5,011 nt of DNA, from NCBI GenBank assembly GCA_003556955.1, contig PWQB01000382.1, positions 1 through 5,011 on the forward strand, given 5' to 3'. Shown here piece after piece: positions 1 to 5,011 of the stretch; the stretch's first letter is position 1, and each line of letters begins with the position of its first letter. The position numbers and the translations under genes are program-made. The stretch comes from Nostocaceae cyanobacterium CSSed10_463m (lineage in GTDB: Bacteria; Cyanobacteriota; Cyanobacteriia; Cyanobacteriales; Nostocaceae). The notes below the pieces were generated by a model, which was not told the origin of the DNA, made no database searches, and saw only the letters and a program-made list of their open reading frames with translations.

Positions 1-1
1 A

Positions 2-2077
2 ACTGCTTATGATGAAGCTGTCTCAGTCGCAATATTCTTTTTGTGGCGAGAATTTGGCGGAAATCTCAACATAGGAATTGAGTCTTTTAAAACTCGTTGT
101 CGTCAAGTTGAAAATAAATGGTCACAAAATGTCCTGGTTTTGGATATCGGTGGAGGAACCACAGACTTAGCTTTAATTGAATTGACTTTAGAAGATAAAA
201 CTCCTACCTTCGCAGAAAATGAAGATAGAGGCTTAGGGGGACGTTACTATAAATTAACTCCCAAACTATTAGGTTCTTCAGGACATTTGCAGTTAGGTGG
301 TGAATTAATTACCCTGAGAATATTTAGATTATTGAAAGTGGCGATCGCTGACTTTCTCTTAACAGCCATAACTACAGGTGACATCGAGAGCGAAAAGCTA
401 GAAGATTTAATTAATGCTGAGTTAAATGAGCGTTTCTTAGAACAAGGTAAATTCAAAAGCGGCAGCTTATTAAAATGTTTAGATAAAGAAAATCCCGACG
501 GGGATGCGGCTTATAAAGATGCCCTAGATACTGCCGATAAAGTATTACCAACGCGATGGCACCAAGCACCCCAAAGACTACAAAGCTTTTATACTCTCTG
601 GGATCATGCTGAAGCGGCTAAACTCAAACTTGGGCAAAAAACACCAGCAGATAATTCACTTTCATATTTTACTATTTCTGAACAACAAATTTCCGAAATC
701 CTGACTCAAAGTGGCATAAAATTCCAAGTCATAAATCCTGATAATTTTTGCGTGACTCTAGACAGCCAACAATTTGAACGTGCTGCGGCTTCCACTATTA
801 AAGAAGCCATTGGAATCGCTAAAGGACTAATGGAAAGTCGCCTAAATTTCCAAGACCAAAATATAGATTCTTGGAATACACATAAAGTTGATTGGTTAAT
901 TTTATCTGGCAAAACTTGTAATCTCGAATTAGTTCAGCGCCACATTTATCAAGAATTTAGCAACTCACCGTATTTCGTCTGGAACCCAGAAAGAATTACC
1001 TTTGTTTTGGAATTTACTAAATTAGCCACATCTGCCGGTGCTTGCTACGCCGAGAAACTACGCAGGTTGAGATTTGACCCAGAAGAATCGAAAGAATTGC
1101 TCAGAAAAGGCGCAAATCAGTTAGAAATAGATGTCAAAAACCTATTTTATTATCTACCTTGCAACTTTAAACGCAAAACTCAAAGTAACGAACTTTTACC
1201 CATTTTCAAAGCCGGACAAGAACTGTATCAAATCACCCCTTCAGAAACAGCCGCCAAAGTGCGTACAGAATGGCAAGGGATACAATTAACTAATATTATT
1301 TATCGCCAAGACTACGAAGAAGGAGACTTACGACTTTGGGGTAGTTTCGACGGTAAAAACCTGATGAAGAAACTCGGAATGCAAGAAGCCGAATTTCTCA
1401 AAAAAGTCAAAGTTCAGTTTGAAATTGACCAAACTTTGCAATTTAACGTTTTACTTTGTCAAGGAAATCCCCATTATTTAATAGACGTTCCTGGTATTGA
1501 CGTAGGTGCAGCCCTATCAGCAGCTTCCGAAACCTCAGCCTTATTTGCTGATGGTAAATTGAAGTGGAATATTGCCGTAGCCAGACCGCATCAAAGTTTA
1601 CATGATGGTGATATTGCGATTAATGTGATTGAATCTGCAACCGTAGATCAACCAAATGCCTATCATTTAGTATTTGAAGTAGACAAAGATGATAGCAAAT
1701 TCCTCAGAGAATTTCACTATCTCCATCATAGCGAGAATCAATCAGAAAACGGTTTAGTGAGTAATCCTTTACCACCCTTTCCTAACACCAGTCAGCACAC
1801 CTTTTATATATATCAAACAGATCCCACAACTAACAGCAAAAAATGGATCAGAATTGGAGCATTAAGTAAACCAGATATTACCACAGACTACCCTTGCAAA
1901 TATTGTGTAACACTTGATAGCAAAGGTATTTTGAGAATGCACGCCGGAGAAGTTCCCTATTGGACATCCACCAGTCAAGAATGTCTCAAACAACCCGGAT
2001 GTGTTTATCGGGCTGAATTAGAACTACAACCTAACGAAGTTGACAAAGAACGCGATCCCTTTTGCGGCATACATTAA
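2..2077 (+). CDS. SrfB-like actin/Hsp70-fold ATPase (5' truncated by window edge)
   Basis: The reading frame is open from the first complete codon at base 2, so the TTG at 41 is not the true start and the N-terminus lies upstream. Numbering from base 2, residues 3-20 contain AYDEAVSVAIFFLWREF, which matches the EPTAAALAY helix before phosphate loop 2 in Hsp70. DIGGGTTDLAL (48-58) is the phosphate-2 motif, GHLQLGGELIT (94-104) resembles the following GG(E/D) segment, and WLILSGKTCNLELVQ (298-312) is the adenosine-binding loop, followed by a TKLATSAGACYAEKLR helix. Together these indicate an ATP-binding actin-like fold, probably cytosolic as no membrane segment is seen. The order, spacing and large C-terminal half after the ATPase core fit the SrfB family (COG4457-type, about 1000 residues in enterobacteria), whose biochemical role is not established. 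The last 60 residues hold five cysteines (632, 635, 661, 667, 688). Fold is confident; the SrfB name comes from memory of the family. Confidence 0.8.
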   Translation, partial: TAYDEAVSVAIFFLWREFGGNLNIGIESFKTRCRQVENKWSQNVLVLDIGGGTTDLALIELTLEDKTPTFAENEDRGLGGRYYKLTPKLLGSSGHLQLGGELITLRIFRLLKVAIADFLLTAITTGDIESEKLEDLINAELNERFLEQGKFKSGSLLKCLDKENPDGDAAYKDALDTADKVLPTRWHQAPQRLQSFYTLWDHAEAAKLKLGQKTPADNSLSYFTISEQQISEILTQSGIKFQVINPDNFCVTLDSQQFERAAASTIKEAIGIAKGLMESRLNFQDQNIDSWNTHKVDWLILSGKTCNLELVQRHIYQEFSNSPYFVWNPERITFVLEFTKLATSAGACYAEKLRRLRFDPEESKELLRKGANQLEIDVKNLFYYLPCNFKRKTQSNELLPIFKAGQELYQITPSETAAKVRTEWQGIQLTNIIYRQDYEEGDLRLWGSFDGKNLMKKLGMQEAEFLKKVKVQFEIDQTLQFNVLLCQGNPHYLIDVPGIDVGAALSAASETSALFADGKLKWNIAVARPHQSLHDGDIAINVIESATVDQPNAYHLVFEVDKDDSKFLREFHYLHHSENQSENGLVSNPLPPFPNTSQHTFYIYQTDPTTNSKKWIRIGALSKPDITTDYPCKYCVTLDSKGILRMHAGEVPYWTSTSQECLKQPGCVYRAELELQPNEVDKERDPFCGIH
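341..348. repeat. HIP1 octamer GCGATCGC
   Basis: This is an exact copy of the highly iterated palindrome of many cyanobacterial genomes, here inside the SrfB-like coding region. It is useful mainly as a taxonomic signature. Confidence 0.9.
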
Positions 2078-2080
2078 GCA

Positions 2081-2140
2081 CTTCTTCCTTCTCTTCCATC
2101 TTCTTCCCTCTGCGTCCTTGGCGTACTTGGCGGTTCGTTA
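2081..2140. repeat. Dispersed cyanobacterial intergenic repeat (CTCTGCG/CTTGGCG type)
   Basis: The tract starts four bases after the SrfB-like stop codon. It opens with a pyrimidine-rich CTTCTTCC stretch, passes through CCTCTGCGTCCTTGGCG, and has two direct copies of CTTGGCG (2117-2123 and 2126-2132) before GGTTCGTTA. From memory, near-identical tracts occur in many intergenic regions of Nostoc and Anabaena genomes. It codes for nothing visible and shows no terminator-like hairpin with a T run. Family membership is recalled, not searched. Confidence 0.6.
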
Positions 2141-2144
2141 AAAA

Positions 2145-2170
2145 TTGACTTTCCCAAAAAGTTTTAACAT
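2145..2170 (+). promoter_or_regulatory. Weak sigma-70-like promoter candidate
   Basis: TTGACT (2145-2150) is a good -35 match. The nearest -10-like hexamer is TAACAT (2165-2170), matching four of six consensus bases, but the spacer is only 14 bp against the usual 16-18. If used, it would let the downstream 370-residue gene be transcribed separately from the SrfB-like gene. AT-rich sequence gives such matches by chance, so this is tentative. Confidence 0.2.
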
Positions 2171-2224
2171 AACTGAACCGTCTTCACCTTTAACGTCTGG
2201 TACGTGAGAAAAAATAAATTTTAT

Positions 2225-2238
2225 CATGAATATTCATG
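2225..2238. promoter_or_regulatory. 14-bp perfect palindrome containing the start codon
   Basis: CATGAATATTCATG is a perfect two-fold palindrome. Its right end is the ATG start codon (2236-2238) of the 370-residue gene; its left end holds a second ATG (2226) in another frame. It could be a site for a dimeric regulator or a small RNA structure at the initiation site. No regulator is identified, and a chance palindrome is possible. Confidence 0.35.
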
Positions 2239-3348
2239 CACCAAATAAGTCAGTTATTAGCAATAGAAAACTCAGAATTAGCCAAACTCCTAAAATTTAG
2301 CCTGTACGGACTAGAAGCCACCTTAAATAAAGCCCGCACAGAATTTCCCCTCGATCCTGGAACAGAAAAATGTAATGAGTTACTACAAGAAATTTCCAAC
2401 TTATTGCAACCCCAGCCAAAGATTATTCCACCAGAAAATACCTTACTCCTGATATCGCCCCCAGGAGAGTTAAAACTGACTCATCTGCGAGAAGCCTTTA
2501 CTGCTGATGCTGAACTCAAAATATATTTAGGCAATTCATCACTACAAAGCCAAACAGATGCCGATTTATGGTACGAAATTCACCGAAAACTGCTGCGAGT
2601 CCCAGAAAATTTAGCAGTAGCTTGGCGACAAAAGGCATTAGAATTTGCTCACGAAATTGGGGCATTAGCAGATAATTTGTATTTGCATCAACTTCCTTTC
2701 AGCCGTAATGAAATTATCTACCCTGGACTTAAAGGTACTGTACAAGCCCCAGGATTATGTTTATCAGAAAAAGCATTATTAAACACTGGAATTAACCCAG
2801 TTGAAGAATATGGAAATTTATACTCCTTAGCTGGATTTGTACATCTATTTTTAAGATTTATAGACATAGAACCAGATTTACATCATGCCTTAAAAAGCGT
2901 CTTTAGCTTTGATATTATGCCTTTACAGTCTCAGCCAGAACAACGCACTCAATACAGGAATACTTTAAGCGATCGCTGGCATCGGATACAACAAGCTGAG
3001 TCAAATTCCGATGAATTGTTAAGTCTGCGTGCGTGGATAGATATGGATGAAGCCATACACTCTCTAGTATTTATCCCCCCAGTGGAACGTTATTCGTGGT
3101 GGGGTAACTTGCAGCAAGAATCAAGACGCATTTTGAAGAAAATGGCTCAAAAAGCGATTAATTTGGGTTATGACGTAAAGATTCGCCAATTATCTGGACT
3201 TTATGCCGATGTGTGCAATTTTTCCAAAGATGACTTACAACTAAACTGTGGCGGTGTTCCTGGGGAAGTTTTAACTTGTCTGCGGGTTTATGCGCGCATT
3301 AATCAAGAAGAAATCCCAGGAAGAGTGATATTTCGCTCATTACGTTAA
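2236..3348 (+). CDS. Hypothetical soluble protein downstream of SrfB-like gene
   Basis: This 370-residue protein belongs to no family I recognise. The start is fixed fairly well: an in-frame TGA lies three codons upstream (2227-2229) and no other early ATG, GTG or TTG is in frame. No Shine-Dalgarno sequence lies at normal distance (the nearest GAGAA is about 25 bases away). Residues 1-60 look helical and leucine-rich (ISQLLAIENSELAKLLKFSLYGLEATL). Residues 67-75 form a hydrophobic strand (ENTLLLISP), residues 110-150 look helical and tryptophan-containing, 195-230 are hydrophobic but contain charges, and the C-terminus ends PGRVIFRSLR. There is no signal peptide, membrane segment, nucleotide-binding loop or obvious catalytic motif. 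It shares its strand with the SrfB-like gene 158 bp upstream, so a partner, adaptor or substrate role is possible, but that is inferred from position only. Codon use and a HIP1 site suggest a resident cyanobacterial gene. Confidence 0.8.
   Translation: MHQISQLLAIENSELAKLLKFSLYGLEATLNKARTEFPLDPGTEKCNELLQEISNLLQPQPKIIPPENTLLLISPPGELKLTHLREAFTADAELKIYLGNSSLQSQTDADLWYEIHRKLLRVPENLAVAWRQKALEFAHEIGALADNLYLHQLPFSRNEIIYPGLKGTVQAPGLCLSEKALLNTGINPVEEYGNLYSLAGFVHLFLRFIDIEPDLHHALKSVFSFDIMPLQSQPEQRTQYRNTLSDRWHRIQQAESNSDELLSLRAWIDMDEAIHSLVFIPPVERYSWWGNLQQESRRILKKMAQKAINLGYDVKIRQLSGLYADVCNFSKDDLQLNCGGVPGEVLTCLRVYARINQEEIPGRVIFRSLR
2969..2976. repeat. HIP1 octamer GCGATCGC
   Basis: A second exact HIP1 palindrome, inside the hypothetical 370-residue gene, encodes part of SDRW. 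It supports cyanobacterial origin for this gene too. Confidence 0.9.
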
Positions 3349-3555
3349 ATATCATCATTTGATAGACATTTCCTAACGTGAACACTTCTTTTCTTGCTAT
3401 CTGCGACTCTGCGCCTCTGCATGAGATATAAAGATGTGGTTCATTTACCTGAAAATTGCTGTAAATAGAGGATAAGGGTGTCACGCCACTACTACAAAAA
3501 GATTTTGTGAATTTGTGTAATCTAAACACCGTAGCCCCGTCAGGGGGATATACAC
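3349..3555. other. Convergent intergenic spacer
   Basis: This spacer separates the ends of two convergent genes. It holds a TATCA/TGATA mini-hairpin just after the first stop (3350-3354 with 3360-3364), a CTCTGCG-type repeat, and a CCCC-GTCA-GGGG hairpin (3535-3538 with 3543-3546) close to the other gene's stop. Neither hairpin is followed by a convincing T run on the relevant strand, so I do not call an intrinsic terminator. A 76-codon minus-strand frame at 3299-3529 overlaps the upstream gene's end and the repeat and is not believed. Confidence 0.6.
3385..3426. repeat. CTCTGCG-type dispersed repeat with 8-nt period
   Basis: Three consecutive octamers, CTGCGACT, CTGCGCCT and CTGCATGA (3401-3424), follow a CTTCTTTTCTTGCT lead-in. 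The CTCTGCG core and the pyrimidine-rich lead-in are shared with the repeat at 2081-2140, so both probably belong to the same broad class of Nostocales intergenic repeats. The assignment is by recall of similar tracts. Confidence 0.55.
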
Positions 3556-4659
3556 CTAAATTAGGCTATGTCTGAGATAAAAAACAACGGTAGCTACTAT
3601 TGTAATAAGCAAAGCGATTAAGGCACTAGTAAAGCTAGTAAATAATCTCCCAATTGAGCCAAAAATCGGAATAAAATCCAAAATTACATTGATTGGTTCA
3701 GCTATCAAATTTAAACCACACCAAATCAATATAAAACTTAAAAACCGGAATCCCCAGGTATATATATGGTCTTCTTTTTTGATTTGCGCTATTGCTGTGG
3801 ATTCGTTGCCGTAAAATAGTCGATAGAAAGTCCGATTATTTGTATGCACATAAGAACCAATTCTATCTGATGCTAATAATTTACCAACAACTGTCCCATT
3901 AGTATTAGCACCGAAGATTTTATATTGGATTCGTAAGTCGCCAATATTTGGATTTTGGAGATTTCCAGAACCTTGATAAAGATAATTATCAAAAATTCTT
4001 ACTTTATCTGTAGATATGAGATTCTGGGGAGATAGTTGTAGCTGTGTAGGTGTTGGTATTGTAAGTCTGGATGGAACTAAATTAAAAGCTCCAATTTTTG
4101 CATCCTTAACGGTGTATCTTGCGGTTTTAATCTTTGGGGTAGGATTATGACGATTTTGCGGATGACGAAAAGAAGTTGATTCTGTATTTCCGAACGGGGA
4201 ACTTTTCCTGTTTAAATATTTTGTTGGTACCCAGCGTCTTCTATAATTAGTAGTGATTTTTTGAGTTTGAGAACCACCAACATTTGTTTGCGATTCCTTT
4301 TTTTCTTCTTCTACCCAGCTATACATCTCGACGTTTCTGGATATGGATATATAATCCCCTGCTTGGATAAATACATCATCCCCTAATTTTTCATTAGTGG
4401 TAATCACTCCACTGGTGATAACTAATTTACCAATTTTTTGGTTATTGACTACATCTGAACTAATTGGGATGGCTTGCTGTACTGCTTGATTAAGGATTGT
4501 ATTTCCTTCATTGAAATTGATGATAATCAAGGCGATTATAAACAGTAAAAAGCCGAAAAACACCCCTGTGATCGCTTGCTTAATTCTAGTGAACCAACTA
4601 ACTTCTCTGTATTCTACATATTGCTCAAAATCATTGTCTTCGTCATGGTAATTAGACAT
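3556..4659 (-). CDS. TMEM43/LUMA-family membrane protein
   Basis: A 367-residue protein, close to the family's usual length. An acidic cytosolic N-terminus leads through YREVSWFTRI into a transmembrane helix (about 31-48) that ends in NFNEG (48-52), the counterpart of the family's NEG signature. The large non-cytoplasmic domain carries SRNVEMYSWVEE (107-118, family pattern VEMYxWVE), NYRRRW (138-143), SSPF and HNPTP (171-175), and GDLRIQYKIF (240-249). The C-terminus has three hydrophobic segments (about 302-320, 323-340, 345-362) with EPINVILDFIPIFGSIG between them. In animals TMEM43 is an inner nuclear membrane/ER protein; the role of bacterial members is not established, so cell-envelope location is the safest statement. 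Start chosen at ATG 4659 because a G-rich ribosome site precedes it and the N-terminal motif is complete. The gene is convergent with its neighbour, so operon linkage to it is excluded. The 145-170 stretch is basic, Ser/Asn-rich and probably a flexible loop. Confidence 0.85.
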   Translation of the reverse strand: MSNYHDEDNDFEQYVEYREVSWFTRIKQAITGVFFGFLLFIIALIIINFNEGNTILNQAVQQAIPISSDVVNNQKIGKLVITSGVITTNEKLGDDVFIQAGDYISISRNVEMYSWVEEEKKESQTNVGGSQTQKITTNYRRRWVPTKYLNRKSSPFGNTESTSFRHPQNRHNPTPKIKTARYTVKDAKIGAFNLVPSRLTIPTPTQLQLSPQNLISTDKVRIFDNYLYQGSGNLQNPNIGDLRIQYKIFGANTNGTVVGKLLASDRIGSYVHTNNRTFYRLFYGNESTAIAQIKKEDHIYTWGFRFLSFILIWCGLNLIAEPINVILDFIPIFGSIGRLFTSFTSALIALLITIVATVVFYLRHSLI

Positions 4660-4665
4660 AGATAA

Positions 4666-4672
4666 TTCCCCC
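4666..4672 (-). promoter_or_regulatory. Ribosome binding site of the TMEM43-like gene
   Basis: Read on the minus strand this is GGGGGAA, ending six bases before the ATG at 4659. The purine-rich run at that spacing supports the chosen start, although it is only a partial match to the GGAGG core. Confidence 0.5.
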
Positions 4673-4883
4673 GATTAACGAATTGAAAACTTACGTACTA
4701 CAAGAGATTGCAGACATTCAAGCTGGATTTTTGGAGAGCATCCCAATTTTTTTTGGTAAGTTTGATATTTATAGAGTTCCCAAATAAATCAAAAAACACA
4801 CATTTATCCCAGAAAAACGCCAGAAATCCTTACCCTATTTACTCTGAACTACTTCATAGCTTGTGTGGCGTAGCTATAGCAAA

Positions 4884-4937
4884 GTGCTGAGTGCTGTTAG
4901 CGGTAGCGGGGCGTTTAGCCCGTGCTGAGTGCTGAGT
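4884..4937. repeat. GTGCTGA heptad tandem repeat, interrupted
   Basis: GTGCTGA units stand at 4884-4890 and 4891-4897 (last base T instead of A), then at 4922-4928 and 4929-4935, with a partial GT after. The 24 bases at 4898-4921 interrupt the array. Removing exactly those 24 bases restores an in-phase run of four heptads. Short heptad arrays of this kind (STRR class) are common in heterocystous cyanobacteria. Confidence 0.8.
4898..4921. mobile_element. 24-bp small dispersed repeat-like insert with hairpin
   Basis: This GC-rich segment begins TAGCGGTAGC and ends in a hairpin, GGGC (4909-4912) pairing with GCCC (4918-4921) across a GTTTA loop. Its length, hairpin and position inside a heptad array fit the small dispersed repeats (SDRs, about 21-27 bp) described in Nostoc genomes. 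Assignment to a specific SDR family would need a consensus comparison. It carries no gene, so if mobile it would depend on factors elsewhere. Confidence 0.5.
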
Positions 4938-4939
4938 GG

Positions 4940-5001
4940 GTAGGGGCGGGTTCAAGAGTCAGTCTGTGGTTCGTCGAAATCCTTAGTAAACCCGCCCGTA
5001 C
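4940..5001. repeat. Inverted repeat GGGCGGGTT...AACCCGCCC (stem-loop/MITE-like)
   Basis: The left arm at 4940-4952 pairs with the right arm at 4989-5001. The core is nine perfect base pairs (4944-4952 with 4989-4997), extended outward past one G-G mismatch by three more pairs. The loop is 36 bases. Tracts with GTAGGGGCGGGTT and AACCCGCCC ends are frequent in Nostoc-type genomes as I recall, suggesting a dispersed, possibly MITE-like element. It is not terminator-shaped: the loop is large and no T run follows. Confidence 0.65.
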
Positions 5002-5011
5002 ATCAAGGCTT

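Larger units (their letters stand above)
4660..5011. other. Gene-free repeat-rich region
   Basis: No convincing gene is present. A 60-codon plus-strand frame (4708-4890, TTG start) has no ribosome site, no recognisable motif, and runs into the heptad repeat. The first 90 bases must contain the leader, and probably the promoter, of the TMEM43-like gene read leftward, but no clear -35/-10 pair stands out. At 4731-4756 a TTGG/CCAA/TTGG arrangement surrounds a T8 run and resembles a phrase I recall from Nostoc intergenic DNA. From 4884 on, the region is repeat DNA. Confidence 0.6.

Noticed and set aside
41..43. TTG as the start codon of the ATPase gene
   Set aside because: The frame stays open to the first base of the window, and the codons before the TTG encode the conserved helix preceding the phosphate-2 motif.
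247..456. 69-codon minus-strand frame
   Set aside because: It lies wholly inside the SrfB-like gene on the opposite strand and has no recognisable motif.
706..912. 68-codon minus-strand frame
   Set aside because: An antisense shadow of the ATPase gene, including the region of its adenosine loop.
2226..2300. 24-codon plus-strand frame starting at the upstream ATG in the palindrome
   Set aside because: It overlaps the 370-residue gene in another frame, is very short, and has no ribosome site; the peptide shows nothing recognisable.
3299..3529. 76-codon minus-strand frame
   Set aside because: It overlaps the end of the plus-strand gene and consists largely of translated repeat DNA.
3535..3546. 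CCCC-GTCA-GGGG hairpin as an intrinsic terminator for the minus-strand gene
   Set aside because: The stem is only four base pairs and no T run follows on the minus strand.
4708..4890. 60-codon plus-strand frame with TTG start
   Set aside because: No ribosome site or domain is seen, and it runs through low-complexity sequence into the heptad repeat.
4884..5001. CRISPR-like array
   Set aside because: The repeat units are seven bases long and adjoining, with no regular spacers of typical CRISPR length; it is a heptad tandem repeat next to an inverted repeat.

Overview
The window looks like chromosomal DNA of a filamentous, heterocyst-type cyanobacterium (Nostoc/Anabaena group). The evidence is AT-rich coding sequence, two exact HIP1 octamers (GCGATCGC at 341-348 and 2969-2976), and intergenic spacers made of low-complexity dispersed repeats typical of Nostocales: CTCTGCG/CTTGGCG tracts, GTGCTGA heptads and a GGGCGGGTT inverted repeat. 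No rRNA, tRNA, CRISPR array, transposase gene or phage gene was seen.

Layout: (i) 2-2077, plus strand, the 3' 691 codons of a large actin/Hsp70-fold ATPase, best matched from memory to the SrfB 'virulence factor' family; its 5' end lies outside the window. (ii) 2078-2235, a spacer carrying a dispersed repeat, a weak promoter candidate and a 14-bp perfect palindrome that contains the next start codon. (iii) 2236-3348, plus strand, a 370-residue soluble protein of unknown function. (iv) 3349-3555, a convergent spacer with an 8-nt-period CTCTGCG-type repeat. (v) 3556-4659, minus strand, a 367-residue membrane protein of the TMEM43/LUMA family. (vi) 4660-5011, gene-free and repeat-rich, including a heptad repeat interrupted in phase by a 24-bp hairpin-forming insert, followed by a long-armed inverted repeat.

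The SrfB-like ATPase and the unknown protein share a strand and may form a transcription unit, although the 158-bp gap and possible promoter also allow separate transcription. The TMEM43-like gene is convergent with them, so any functional link rests on proximity alone. The pairing of an SrfB-type ATPase with a family-less partner is the best candidate here for an undescribed system. The sequence supports the ATPase fold well, the SrfB assignment moderately, and any pathway only as inference.
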